DNA from: JANYIP01 sp031394045
GTDB taxonomy: Bacteria > Actinomycetota > Actinomycetes > Prado026
DNA length: 56,404 nt
Direction: 5' to 3'
Assembly: GCA_031394045.1 (NCBI GenBank)
Contig: JANMWN010000092.1
Coordinates: 1 to 56,404 of the forward strand
The translations under genes and the position numbers were made by a program. Positions 39,245 through 47,775 of the stretch are shown piece after piece (position 1 is the first letter of the stretch; every line of letters begins with the position of its first letter). The notes under the pieces are model-generated. The model searched no databases. It had not been told where the DNA came from and was given only the letters and a program-made list of their open reading frames with translations.

Positions 39245-40200
39245 GCGCCCGCGTGGTCGTCCTCGCCGGCGGCCTCTCGCACGAGCGGGACGTATCGCTG
39301 CGATCGGGCCGAAGGGTCGCAGAAGCGTTGCGCAGCACTGGGATCGAGGTCTCCCTGGCCGACGTCGACGCGGCGCTGCTCCCGGCTCTGGCGGCGGATC
39401 CGCCGACCGTCGTCATCCCGCTGCTGCACGGCGCGACCGGCGAAGACGGCGCGCTCCGGGACGTGCTGGCGATGCTCGCGCTTCCGTACGTCGGCTCGGG
39501 ACCGGACGCGTGCCGGGTGGCCTTCGACAAACCCAGCGCCAAGTCCGCCGTGTCCGCCGCAGGTCTGGCCACACCGGCGTCGGTGGTGCTGCCGCAGACG
39601 ACGTTCCGCGAGCTTGGGGCAACGGCGGTGATGGGCGCGCTGATCGACACCCTCGGGCTGCCCCTGATGGTCAAGCCGGCTCGCGGCGGCTCCTCGCTCG
39701 GCGCGGCTGTGGTGCGTACGACCGCCGAGCTGCCCGCCGCGATGGTGGGGTGCTTCTCGTACGGCGACACGGCGTTGGTCGAGCAGTTCGTGGCCGGCAC
39801 CGAGGTGGCGGTGTCCGTGATCGAGACCGAGGGTGGCGTGCTCCCCCTGCCTCTGGTGGAGATCGTGCCCGATGGCGGGTTCTACGACTACTCCGCGCGC
39901 TACACCGCGGGCGCGACCGAGTTCTTCGCGCCGGCCCGGCTCAGCGTCGAGGTGGCCGCGGCCTGCGCGGCGATGGCAGTCAACGCGCACCAGGTGCTGC
40001 ACCTGCGCGACCTGTCGCGTACTGACCTGATCGTCGACCACACCGGTGCGCCCTGGTTCTTGGAGGTCAACGTGGCGCCCGGGATGACCGAGACCTCGCT
40101 CTTCCCCCAGGCCGCTGAGGCCGCGGGTCTGGACCTCGGGACGCTGTGGCACGGCCTGGTCGACCGGGCGGTGGCGCGAAACCGGCACAGCCAGAGCTGA
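39241..40200 (+). CDS. ddl: D-alanine-D-alanine ligase family protein
   Basis: This ATP-grasp enzyme joins two D-alanines for the murein stem peptide. The 319-residue product has the N-terminal VVLAGGLSHERDVSLRSGRR, the HGATGEDGALRDVLAML loop near residues 65-81, the ATP loop KPARGGSSLGAAVV near 143 and the metal/phosphate end FLEVNVAPGMTETSLFPQAA near 274. It is shorter than typical Ddl (340-370). The GxNxxPG-equivalent is VNVAPG, close to canonical. It may be an additional Ddl with a neighbouring aminotransferase, since main ddl genes usually lie elsewhere. Start is GTG overlapping the previous stop. Confidence 0.88.
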   Translation: MSARVVVLAGGLSHERDVSLRSGRRVAEALRSTGIEVSLADVDAALLPALAADPPTVVIPLLHGATGEDGALRDVLAMLALPYVGSGPDACRVAFDKPSAKSAVSAAGLATPASVVLPQTTFRELGATAVMGALIDTLGLPLMVKPARGGSSLGAAVVRTTAELPAAMVGCFSYGDTALVEQFVAGTEVAVSVIETEGGVLPLPLVEIVPDGGFYDYSARYTAGATEFFAPARLSVEVAAACAAMAVNAHQVLHLRDLSRTDLIVDHTGAPWFLEVNVAPGMTETSLFPQAAEAAGLDLGTLWHGLVDRAVARNRHSQS

Positions 40201-40270
40201 CGGCCGGTCGTAGCAATCAGTCGGTTTGTCGACTCAGCGCCTTGATATCAGGGCCTGTCGCTGCCGCGGC

Positions 40271-41218
40271 TCAGCTGTGCGGGTCCGGCTCGATCTGGGC
40301 CAGGATCCGGTGCAAGTCCTCGAGCGAGCCGAACTCGATGGTGATCTTGCCCTTGGTCCGGCCGACGTCGAGGCGCACCCGGGTCTCGAACCGGTCGGAG
40401 AGCCGAGCCGCGATCTCGGTCAGGCCCGGTGCGGTGGGCCTTCTTGTCCTGGTATGCGGCTTTCGTTCTTGATCGGATTCGTCACCGAGAGTGACGATCT
40501 CCTCGACTGCCCGGACCGACAGCCCTTCGGCCACGATCCGGTGCGCGAGCCGGTCCTGCGCTTCCGGGCTGGCCATCCCGAGCAGTGCCCTGGCGTGGCC
40601 CGCCGAGAGCACCCCGGCCGCAACCCTGCGCTGAACGGCCGTCGGGAGCTTGAGCAGGCGCAGCGTGTTGGAGATCTGCGGCCGGGAGCGACCGATCCGG
40701 TGGGCCAGCTCCTCGTGGGTACAACCGAAGTCCTGCAGCAGCTGGTCGTACGCCGCAGCCTCCTCGAGCGCGTTCAGCTGACTGCGGTGCAGGTTCTCCA
40801 GCAGGGCATCGCGGAGCAGGTCCTCGTCGCCGGTCTCGCGCACGATCGCCGGGATCGCCTCGAGCCCGGCCATCTTGGCCGCGCGCCAGCGGCGCTCACC
40901 CATCACCAGCTCGTAACCGCCGGGGCCGACCGGGCGCACGACCACCGGCTGCAGCAGCCCGATCTCGCGGATCGAGTGGACCAGCTCGGCCAGCGCCTCC
41001 TCGTCGAACGCCGTCCGCGGCTGCCGCGGGTTGGGCGCGATCGCGTCGATCGGGATCTCGGCGAAGTGCGCGGACAGCACCGGGCCACCGTCGGGGCCGG
41101 TCACCGGCTCGATCAGGCTGGGCCGCCGGTCATCGGCCGCCGGCTCGGACGGGATCAGCGCACCGAGCCCACGACCCAACCCGCCACGACGTACGTTCAC
41201 GGGCTTCTCCTGCCTCAT
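40271..41218 (-). CDS. parB: Chromosome partitioning protein ParB
   Basis: ParB binds parS, spreads and, with ParA, separates origins; the family is a CTPase. The 315-residue product has the basic start RRGGLGRGLGALIPSE. The ParB/Srx-type CTPase segment follows with IPIDAIAPNPRQPRTAFDEE and LVMGERRWRAAKMAG (about residues 50-130), then the helix-turn-helix around LAHRIGRSRPQISNTLRLLK (about 190-210) and a C-terminal dimer domain. Start ATG overlaps the parA stop (ATGA). It lies leftward from the origin, as in other actinobacteria. Confidence 0.97.
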   Translation of the reverse strand: MRQEKPVNVRRGGLGRGLGALIPSEPAADDRRPSLIEPVTGPDGGPVLSAHFAEIPIDAIAPNPRQPRTAFDEEALAELVHSIREIGLLQPVVVRPVGPGGYELVMGERRWRAAKMAGLEAIPAIVRETGDEDLLRDALLENLHRSQLNALEEAAAYDQLLQDFGCTHEELAHRIGRSRPQISNTLRLLKLPTAVQRRVAAGVLSAGHARALLGMASPEAQDRLAHRIVAEGLSVRAVEEIVTLGDESDQERKPHTRTRRPTAPGLTEIAARLSDRFETRVRLDVGRTKGKITIEFGSLEDLHRILAQIEPDPHS

Positions 41219-42177
41219 CCGGACGGCTCGACCTGGCGAGCGAGCTCTCGGGCAGCCTCGAAGTAGCAGAGGGCACCGCTGGAACCCGGATCGTAGGTCA
41301 TCACGGTCTGACCGTAGCTGGGCGCCTCGCTCACCCGGACCGACCGGGGGATCAGCGTCTTGAGCACCTGCTCCCCGAAGTGCGAGCGCACCTCATCGGC
41401 GACCTGCGCGGCCAGCCGGGTCCGGGCGTCGTACATCGTGAGCAAGATCGTCGAGATGTGCAGGCGCGGGTTGAGGTGGGCCTTGACCAGCTCCACGTTG
41501 CGGACCAGCTGACCGAGCCCCTCGAGGGCGTAGTACTCGCACTGGATCGGGATGAAGACCTCTTCGGCCGCGACCATTGCGTTCACGGTCAGCAGGCCGA
41601 GCGAGGGTGGGCAGTCGATCAGGATGTAGTCGAGCCGAGCGCCTTCCGGGTCGTACGCCTCAAGTGCCCGCAGCAGGCGGGACTCCCGAGCGACCAGTGA
41701 GACCAGCTCGATCTCCGCGCCGGCCAGATCGATCGTCGCCGGCGCCGCGAACAGGCCGGGGATCCCGGGGACCGGCTGCACGACCGATGCCAGCGCGGCT
41801 CCCTCGACCAGAACCTCGTAGATGCTCGGGGTACCAGCCGGGTGGGGGATCCCGAGCGCAGTCGAGGCATTGCCCTGCGGATCGAGGTCGAGCACGAGAA
41901 CCTGCAGGCCGTGCAGCGCGAGCGCCGCGGCAATGTTGACGGTCGTCGTGGTCTTTCCGACTCCGCCCTTCTGGTTCGCCACGGTCAGTACCCGGGTCCG
42001 GTCCGGCCGGGGAAGGTCGCCGGCACTGCCATTCATGACCTGAACGGCCGTGGCCGCCGCGCGGGCGATCGGGGTGTCGTCGCTCGCCGTGGGCTCCTCC
42101 TCGTCTGTTTCACGTGAAACAACGAGCTCCAGCACGCGGGTGGGCTGTTCCGCCTGCTCTGGGCCTGACCCACTCAC
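41215..42177 (-). CDS. parA: Chromosome partitioning ATPase ParA
   Basis: The 320-residue product has the deviant Walker A motif NQKGGVGKTTTTVNIAAALA (about residues 69-88), ALDLDPQGNAS-type Walker A' (VLVLDLDPQGNASTALG) and IDCPPSLGLLTVNA. An N-terminal extension of about 60 residues contains VSRET encoded by a parS site. ParA is recruited to parB-parS complexes and directs origin movement. Start GTG 42177 overlaps the rsmG stop by 4 bp; shorter starts are possible because the N-terminal extension is not part of the ATPase fold. Confidence 0.96.
   Translation of the reverse strand: MSGSGPEQAEQPTRVLELVVSRETDEEEPTASDDTPIARAAATAVQVMNGSAGDLPRPDRTRVLTVANQKGGVGKTTTTVNIAAALALHGLQVLVLDLDPQGNASTALGIPHPAGTPSIYEVLVEGAALASVVQPVPGIPGLFAAPATIDLAGAEIELVSLVARESRLLRALEAYDPEGARLDYILIDCPPSLGLLTVNAMVAAEEVFIPIQCEYYALEGLGQLVRNVELVKAHLNPRLHISTILLTMYDARTRLAAQVADEVRSHFGEQVLKTLIPRSVRVSEAPSYGQTVMTYDPGSSGALCYFEAARELARQVEPSG
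42106..42121. promoter_or_regulatory. parS: parS centromere site inside parA
   Basis: TGTTTCACGTGAAACA is the exact consensus parS palindrome bound by ParB. It lies within the 5' part of parA and encodes part of the VSRET peptide. Confidence 0.95.
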
Positions 42178-42878
42178 AGCCGACCACCCTTCTTTCGGTT
42201 CCGGACCGGGCGAATCTTGGCCGCCGGATCCCGCACGACACGGACGACAGTCGTCGGCGGATCGACCACGCCTGCTCCCACAGTCAGCACCTCGCAGTCA
42301 CGGCCGCCCACCCTCCGGATTGCAGCGGCGTGCTCGACCAGCTCGTCCGTCGCGCTCGCGCCCTTCAACGCAAGCAGGACACCGCCCGGCCGAAGCAACG
42401 GCAGGCACCAGCCGGCCAACCGGTGCATCGGTGCCACCGCCCGCGCCGTCACCACGTCCGCGCCAGCACCAACCCGGTCCTCAGCGCGCTGCCGTACGAC
42501 GGTCACGTTGGGCAGACCTAGTTCCACGCGCACCTCGTCGAGGAAGACCGACCGTCGCAGCAGCGGCTCCACCAGCGTGATCTTCAGGTCGGGACGGCAC
42601 AGGGCGAGCACGATACCGGGCAGCCCGGCCCCGCTGCCGACATCATCCACAGCCGCCCCCACGGGGATCAGCTCGGCGATCACCGCGCAGTTGAGCAGGT
42701 GGCGCTCCCACAACCGGGGGACCTCACGCGGACCGATCAGGCCGCGTTCCACTCCGTCATCGGCGAGCAGCCCTGCGTACGCAGCCATCCGGTCGATCCC
42801 GGCGCCGAAGAACTCCACCGCTGCCGCCGATGGAGCGGGCGCCAGCACCGTTTCACGTGAAACGTGAACCTCGGTCAC
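42174..42878 (-). CDS. rsmG: 16S rRNA (guanine527-N7)-methyltransferase RsmG
   Basis: RsmG uses SAM to methylate G527 of 16S rRNA. The 234-residue product has LLNCAVIAELIPVGAAVDDV leading into the SAM motif DVGSGAGLPGIVLAL (about residues 78-92), KITLVEPLLRRSVFLDEV near 101 and a KGASATDEL segment near 176 corresponding to the family's KG-rich loop. The start GTG (42878) gives an N-terminus MTEVHVSRETV that is encoded partly by a parS site. Overlaps with jag and parA are 4 bp each. Confidence 0.95.
   Translation of the reverse strand: MTEVHVSRETVLAPAPSAAAVEFFGAGIDRMAAYAGLLADDGVERGLIGPREVPRLWERHLLNCAVIAELIPVGAAVDDVGSGAGLPGIVLALCRPDLKITLVEPLLRRSVFLDEVRVELGLPNVTVVRQRAEDRVGAGADVVTARAVAPMHRLAGWCLPLLRPGGVLLALKGASATDELVEHAAAIRRVGGRDCEVLTVGAGVVDPPTTVVRVVRDPAAKIRPVRNRKKGGRL
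42849..42864. promoter_or_regulatory. parS: Second parS site at the start of rsmG
   Basis: CGTTTCACGTGAAACG is a perfect palindrome with the parS core GTTTCACGTGAAAC, differing from consensus only at the outermost pair. It is in the N-terminal codons of rsmG and reads VSRET, as in parA. Confidence 0.92.
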
Positions 42879-43510
42879 GCCGGGCGAACCACCACGTACC
42901 GCATCGGCTCCACGCCCTCGGACTCACTGACGAGGCCAGCTGCGGCGACCGCGTCGTGCACGATCTTGCGCTCAAAGGGGGTCATCGCGGGCAGCGAGAC
43001 CGGCTCGCTTGAGCTCTTCGCCTTCTCGGCTGCCTCGGTGCCGATCACGGTCAGCTCGACCCGGCGGCGGGCCCGGTGGCCTTCGATGTCGAGCATCAGC
43101 CGGCTGCGCTCGCCGGTCTCGCGGAGCACGGCAAGCCTGGTGAGCTCCTGCAAGGCGTCCAGCACCTCGCCGTTGCGCCCGACCAGATGTCCGAGGTCAC
43201 CGCCGGCGATGGACACCGCGGCCCGGTCGCCCTCGACGTCCATGTCGATGTCCCCATCGAGGTCGGCGATGTCCAGCAGGCCCTCGAGGTAGTCCGCGGC
43301 GATGTCGCCCTCCTGCACCAGGTGGGCGTTCGGCCCGGTGCGGCGGGCGTCACCGGAGTCGGCAGCGTCACCGGAGTCGGCGCGCGCGCTCTCAACCGGT
43401 CCCGAGCTGTCAGTCAGGTCTGCGCTGTCAGCTGGGGCGGCTTCAGCGCTCTCGGACGTGTCGTCGGGAGCGGTCGCGTCCAGGACGGCGGGCTGGGTCG
43501 ATTCGGTCAA
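42875..43510 (-). CDS. Jag/KhpB-type R3H single-stranded nucleic acid-binding protein
   Basis: The 211-residue product has an acidic Ser/Ala/Asp-rich N-terminal region (about 65 residues). A KH domain follows (DLGHLVGRNGEVLDALQELT near 109-128) and a C-terminal R3H domain (SLPAMTPFERKIVHDAVAAA). It binds RNA and is linked to membrane-protein biogenesis by its fixed place after yidC. Start TTG at 43508-43510 is preferred, with GGGAG 6 bases upstream; a GTG at 43532-43534 would add eight residues. Confidence 0.9.
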   Translation of the reverse strand: MTESTQPAVLDATAPDDTSESAEAAPADSADLTDSSGPVESARADSGDAADSGDARRTGPNAHLVQEGDIAADYLEGLLDIADLDGDIDMDVEGDRAAVSIAGGDLGHLVGRNGEVLDALQELTRLAVLRETGERSRLMLDIEGHRARRRVELTVIGTEAAEKAKSSSEPVSLPAMTPFERKIVHDAVAAAGLVSESEGVEPMRYVVVRPA

Positions 43511-43587
43511 GGGTGGCTCCCAGGCTAGGGGCACGGCGGGCGTGCGGGTGGACCCGGTGCGGCGCTGGCGCGCCCCCGGGCCGCGGG

Positions 43588-44526
43588 TCAGGTGGAGTTC
43601 TTCGGTGGCCCGGTGCGCTTGGCCCGCGGCTCACGCTTGGGCTGCTGACGTACCGGCTTGGGCTCGGGGATCGGCGCCTTCTCCAGCGAGACGGCGGGGT
43701 CGGCCGCGGCCTTCGCGGCCGTTCGTTCGGCATTGCGTTTGTCCAGGGCTTCGGCCGCTGCGCTTCCAGGGGTGGGGTTGCGCCGGATCACGTAGAACTG
43801 CTGCCCCATGGTCCACAGGTTGGTGGTCAGCCAGTAGATCAGGACGCCGATCGGGAAGTTGATGCCGAAGACGGCGAACATTGCCGGGAAGACGTACAGC
43901 AGGATCTTCTGCTGCTGCATCATCGGGTTGGCCTGGCCGAGCGGCTGGTTCTTGACCATCAGCTGACGCTGGGTGGTGAAGGTCGTGGCCGTCATCAGCA
44001 GGATCATCACCGCCGCGACGATGCGCGTGGTCGTCGAGCCCTCGTTGTGGATGAAGCTGTGCGAGATCGGCGCACCGAAGACGGTCGCGGCCCGAGCCTG
44101 GTTGACCGTGGCCTGGTCAAGCACCCCGACGACCGAGCCCATGGCGATGTACGACAGCACGTGGAAGAGCGCGAAGAAGAACGGCGACTGGACCAGGATC
44201 GGCAGGCAGCTCGAGAGCGGGTTGGTGCCCGTCTCCTTGTACAGCTTCATCATCTCTTCGGACTGCTTCTGGCGGTCGTTCTTGTACTTGGTCTGGATCG
44301 CCTTCATCTGCGGCTGAAGTACTTGGAGACCCCGCTGGGCCTTGATCTGCTTGACGAACAGCGGGATCAGCGCGATCCGGATCACCACCACGAGCATCAC
44401 GATCGACAGCGCCCAGGCGGCGCCGCTCGCCGGGTCGAAGATGTGGCTCCAGGCCTTGTGGAAGAACAGCAGTACCCAGGAGACCGCGTTGTAGAGCGGG
44501 TTGAGCAGGGTGTTGAGCGGTCCCAC
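43588..44526 (-). CDS. yidC: Membrane protein insertase YidC
   Basis: YidC inserts proteins into the inner membrane alone or with Sec. The 312-residue actinobacterial form has TM1 near residues 13-28 and TM2 around LSIVMLVVVIRIALIPLFVK containing the hydrophilic-groove arginine. A cytoplasmic coiled hairpin follows (QVLQPQMKAIQTKYKNDRQK). Further TM helices are SSCLPILVQSPFFFALFHVL, a segment near 178-190 and INFPIGVLIYWLTTNLWT. The lysine-rich tail (KPVRQQPKREPRAKR) resembles ribosome-binding tails. Start GTG 44526, 2 bp after yidD. Confidence 0.95.
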   Translation of the reverse strand: MGPLNTLLNPLYNAVSWVLLFFHKAWSHIFDPASGAAWALSIVMLVVVIRIALIPLFVKQIKAQRGLQVLQPQMKAIQTKYKNDRQKQSEEMMKLYKETGTNPLSSCLPILVQSPFFFALFHVLSYIAMGSVVGVLDQATVNQARAATVFGAPISHSFIHNEGSTTTRIVAAVMILLMTATTFTTQRQLMVKNQPLGQANPMMQQQKILLYVFPAMFAVFGINFPIGVLIYWLTTNLWTMGQQFYVIRRNPTPGSAAAEALDKRNAERTAAKAAADPAVSLEKAPIPEPKPVRQQPKREPRAKRTGPPKNST

Positions 44527-44528
44527 GG

Positions 44529-44840
44529 TCAGACTCCAGTCAGCGGGTTCGATGCAGCGGTCTTGGGGTCGGCCGACCGGCGCTGCCCGCGCGCGGGCGG
44601 GTAGTCAACGCCCCCGGCGGTCCACGGGTGGCAGCGACCGAGCCGGCGAGCCGCCAGCCAGCTGCCACGGAGCGGGCCGTGGGTGGTGATGGCCTCGGCG
44701 GCGTACTGCGAGCACGACGGGTAGTAGCGGCAGGACGAGACGGTCCACGGCGAGATCAGCCGCTGGTAGCCACGGATGGCCAGCACCAGGAGCGCGGCGC
44801 CTGCGCGGCTGACCCAGCTCAACCTCGCCCTGAGGGTCAT
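44529..44840 (-). CDS. yidD: Membrane protein insertion efficiency factor YidD
   Basis: The 103-residue product carries the diagnostic RGYQRLISPWTVSSCRYYPS motif with CSQYA following (three conserved cysteines, about residues 24-48) and the GSWLAARRLGRCHPWTAGG segment near 62-80. It aids membrane-protein insertion. ATG 44838-44840 overlaps the rnpA stop as ATGA; the longer reading frame through rnpA is not used. Confidence 0.94.
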   Translation of the reverse strand: MTLRARLSWVSRAGAALLVLAIRGYQRLISPWTVSSCRYYPSCSQYAAEAITTHGPLRGSWLAARRLGRCHPWTAGGVDYPPARGQRRSADPKTAASNPLTGV

Positions 44841-45229
44841 GGTCGAGCCTGAGGGGCGGAGTGGGACGGTCGGGCAGTGTGTGCACCGTGCGCAACATGT
44901 GCAACGTGCGCGAGGCATCCGTCCAGGTCGGCGGCCAGCTGTGCAGAGGAAGCCGTGGCGGCCGGGGGGAGCGCACGCACGACCAGGACAGTGCCGGCAG
45001 GCAAGGAGGCGAGCCGGTCGCGGACCAGGGCACGCAGGCGGCGGGTCACGGTGTTGCGGACCACGGCACCTCCCACGGCCTTGCTGACGACGAACCCAGC
45101 CCTCGGGACGTCTCCCGCGGGTTCCACCTGAAGGTGGACGACCAACTGCGAACCGGCGCTGCGTCGTCCGCGGCGCACTGCCGCGCTGAAGTCAGCGCTA
45201 CGTCGCACGCGGTTCCGGCTGGCCAGCAC
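44837..45229 (-). CDS. rnpA: Ribonuclease P protein component
   Basis: The protein subunit of RNase P, which matures tRNA 5' ends. The 130-residue product starts MLASRNRVRRSADFSAAVRR and has the RNA-binding RNTVTRRLRALVRD motif (about residues 58-71) and conserved GFVVSKAVG. The C-terminal tail is His/Ala-rich (AHVAHVAHGAHTA) and probably disordered. Start GTG 45229, 21 bp after rpmH. Confidence 0.95.
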   Translation of the reverse strand: MLASRNRVRRSADFSAAVRRGRRSAGSQLVVHLQVEPAGDVPRAGFVVSKAVGGAVVRNTVTRRLRALVRDRLASLPAGTVLVVRALPPAATASSAQLAADLDGCLAHVAHVAHGAHTARPSHSAPQARP

Positions 45230-45250
45230 GATCTGTCCGATCGAGGTCGG

Positions 45251-45388
45251 TCAGGCGGAGAGCTCCGAGCGGCCCTTGCGGCGACGCGCGGAGAGGATGG
45301 AGCGGCCCGCACGGGTCCGCATCCGCAGCCGAAAACCGTGCGTCTTGGCCCGGCGCCGGTTGTTCGGCTGGAAGGTGCGCTTGCTCAC
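45251..45388 (-). CDS. rpmH: 50S ribosomal protein L34
   Basis: The 45-residue product, MSKRTFQPNNRRRAKTHGFR then LRMRTRAGRSILSARRRKGRSELSA, is a typical L34, just too small for many ORF filters. Start is GTG (45386-45388), with GGAG about 8 bases upstream. First gene of the leftward rpmH-rnpA-yidD-yidC-jag-rsmG-parA-parB operon. Confidence 0.96.
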   Translation of the reverse strand: MSKRTFQPNNRRRAKTHGFRLRMRTRAGRSILSARRRKGRSELSA

Positions 45389-45792
45389 GAGGATGCTCCA
45401 AGAGGGAAGATGGGTCGTCGACGTCTGGACTGGAGTCGACCACCACGGACGCCTGCGGCGCGACGACGGTCGCGGGCACGCGACAACCGCCGATACCTCG
45501 GCAGTCCCTAAGGTACGGGCGCCCCCGCCGACGGGTCAAACGAAGGCGGACGACCCAGGACAGACGGCAGCAACCACAACCCCACCGCGTCGGCTCGCGC
45601 AGTCAGCGCGCAGTCAAAGCACAGCAACGCAGAAGACGCGAACACACCAGACTGCACGACCCCGGACGGGTGTACGGTGCGACACGCCGCACTCGCTCGG
45701 CGCGCACGTTTTGCCGCACCGAACCCCCGTGCACAGGCTGTGGACGACGGTGTGGACGATTGGTACATCTACGACCGAGGAGACCCAAGCCG
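45389..45792 (+). promoter_or_regulatory. rpmH-dnaA intergenic region with two DnaA boxes
   Basis: The 404-bp divergent gap holds promoters for rpmH and dnaA. Two near-consensus DnaA boxes, TGTGGACGA, are at 45739-45747 and 45751-45759, twelve bases apart and 34-54 bp before the dnaA start. They could be the DnaA autoregulation site. A GAGGAGA ribosome-binding site (45777-45783) serves dnaA. No other gene is seen. Confidence 0.7.
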
Positions 45793-47268
45793 GTGCCTGA
45801 GCTGACCGAAGACCAGGCCGCTGACCAGCTGGTGCTCGTCTGGAGCCGAACCCTCGCGGGACTGGCCGACGGCACCCTCTCACCCCAGCACCGGGCGTTC
45901 CTGCGGCTGACCCGGCCGATGGCGGTGGTCGGCGACACGGTCTTGATCGCAGCACCCAACGACTTCGCGCGGGACGTCATCGAGAACCGGCTGCGTACGG
46001 TGCTGACCGCAGCGCTGGCCGGCGAGCTCGGCAGCGACGTGCAGATCGCCGTCACGGTCGACCCCAGCGTCGTCGGCAGCACGTCCCCGCTGGACGACCT
46101 GACCGACGAGGTGGCCGATGGCACCTTCGCCGCCGACCTCGACGCCGCCTCCGGCCCGTTGCCCCCCGACCCGTTCGTCCCGACGCCGACCCGGCCGGGC
46201 TCGGGCCAGCAGGGTGCCAGGCGCGCGGTCGAGCCCAGTCGGCTCAACCCCAAGTACAACTTCGACACCTTCGTCATCGGGTCGAGCAACCGGTTCGCGC
46301 ACGCAGCCGCCGTCGCTGTCGCCGAGGCGCCGGCCAAGGCGTACAACCCGCTCTTCATCTATGGCGAGTCCGGGCTCGGCAAGACCCACCTGCTGCACGC
46401 GATCGGGCACTACGCCCGCAACCTCTACAGCGGCGCACGGGTGCGGTACGTGAGCTCGGAGGAGTTCACCAACGAGTTCATCAACTCGATCCGCGACGAC
46501 AAGGCCTCGATGTTCCAGAGCCGCTACCGCGAGGTCGACGTCCTCTTGGTCGACGACATCCAGTTCCTGCAGGGCAAGGTCCAGACGCAGGAGGAGTTCT
46601 TCCACACCTTCAACACCTTGCACAACGCCAACAAGCAGATCGTGATCACCTCGGACAAGCCGCCCAAGATGCTGGGCGAGTTCGAGGAGCGGATGCGGTC
46701 GCGGTTCGAGTGGGGCCTGATCACCGACGTCCAGCCGCCCGACATCGAGACGCGGATCGCAATCCTGCGCAAGAAGGCGGCCCAGGAGCGACTGTCGGCG
46801 CCGCCCGAGGTCCTGGAGTACATCGGCAGCAAGATCTCGACCAACATCCGCGAGCTCGAGGGCGCGCTGATCCGGGTCACCGCCTTCGCCAGCCTCAACC
46901 GGCAGCCGGTCGACCTGGCGCTGGCCGAGGTGGTGCTCAAGGACCTGATCACCGACTCAACCGGGCCCGAGATCACCAGCGCGACGATCATGGCCCAGAC
47001 CGCCGCGTACTTCGGGCTGTCGATGGAGGACCTGTGCGGGGCCTCGCGGTCGCGGGTGCTGGTCACCGCACGCCAGATCGCGATGTACCTGTGCCGCGAG
47101 CTGACCGACCTCTCGCTGCCCAAGATCGGTCAGCAGTTCGGCGGGCGGGACCACACGACGGTGATGCACGCGGACCGCAAGATCCGGCACCTGATGGCCG
47201 AGCGACGCAGCGTCTACAACCAGGTCACCGAGCTCACCAACCGGATCAAGTCCCAGACCCGGTCCTGA
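45793..47268 (+). CDS. dnaA: Chromosomal replication initiator DnaA
   Basis: DnaA-ATP binds oriC and melts the origin. The 491-residue product has domain I (about residues 1-90, WSRTLAGLADGTLSPQH), a short variable domain II, and the AAA+ domain III with Walker A GESGLGKTHLLHAIGH near 195 and Walker B VLLVDDIQFLQGK near 253. Domain IV carries the DnaA signature GGRDHTTVMHADRKI near 453. Start GTG 45793 (VPELTEDQ) has GAGGAG upstream; the longer frame is not used. It is first in dnaA-dnaN-recF-dciA-gyrB-gyrA. Confidence 0.97.
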   Translation: MPELTEDQAADQLVLVWSRTLAGLADGTLSPQHRAFLRLTRPMAVVGDTVLIAAPNDFARDVIENRLRTVLTAALAGELGSDVQIAVTVDPSVVGSTSPLDDLTDEVADGTFAADLDAASGPLPPDPFVPTPTRPGSGQQGARRAVEPSRLNPKYNFDTFVIGSSNRFAHAAAVAVAEAPAKAYNPLFIYGESGLGKTHLLHAIGHYARNLYSGARVRYVSSEEFTNEFINSIRDDKASMFQSRYREVDVLLVDDIQFLQGKVQTQEEFFHTFNTLHNANKQIVITSDKPPKMLGEFEERMRSRFEWGLITDVQPPDIETRIAILRKKAAQERLSAPPEVLEYIGSKISTNIRELEGALIRVTAFASLNRQPVDLALAEVVLKDLITDSTGPEITSATIMAQTAAYFGLSMEDLCGASRSRVLVTARQIAMYLCRELTDLSLPKIGQQFGGRDHTTVMHADRKIRHLMAERRSVYNQVTELTNRIKSQTRS

Positions 47269-47775
47269 CCCCTGCGCTCAGCACGCACGCACGCGCTCCG
47301 CGACGGGTATCTCGCGTCGGGTGACCCTGCGTACACACCCTGTGGACAACCCTGTGGATCTGTGGATTTCGCCTGTTACGTCCCCCACCTGGCCCGTGCA
47401 CCTGTGGACAGCCGCGTGACAACCTGTGGACAGCCGGTGGACAAGATCGGCGCCCTGCTGACAACGTGCCGGTCGTCCACCGCCGGCACCAGCGCGTCCA
47501 CCGGTTCTGCACACCCGCTGTGGACCACGCCACGCCTGCCGACCTGCCCCGACGTCGGTTGTCCCCACTGTCCACGGTGCCTATGACTGACCCGAGAACA
47601 AAGCCGAAGAGTCGAGAATCCTCAACGTATGGGCTGGTGCTGCCTGTGCGCGCCGGAGGTCATAGGGTGACGCTCGGCTCGCACGATCGGTCGATCCGGT
47701 CGGCGCGCCATGATCTGATGTGCGCGCCAGCACCCGCTCGACGACAACAGCCAGCTGACCAAACGAGGAGGCCCC
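47269..47775. other. oriC: Origin of replication oriC (dnaA-dnaN intergenic)
   Basis: This 507-bp gap contains about ten DnaA-box-like 9-mers: TGTGGACAA (47341), TGTGGATCT (47353), TGTGGATTT (47361), TGTGGACAG (47403 and 47425), GGTGGACAA (47436), TCGTCCACC (47473), GCGTCCACC (47494), TGTGGACCA (47519), TTGTCCCCA (47559) and CTGTCCACG (47568). Both orientations occur. The 47581-47640 stretch is relatively A/T-richer and could be the unwinding element. dnaN has a GAGGAG ribosome-binding site at 47765. Confidence 0.92.

Noticed and set aside
42106..42864. CACGTG E-box-like motifs taken as transcription operators
   Set aside because: They are within full GTTTCACGTGAAAC palindromes next to parAB, so parS is the better explanation.
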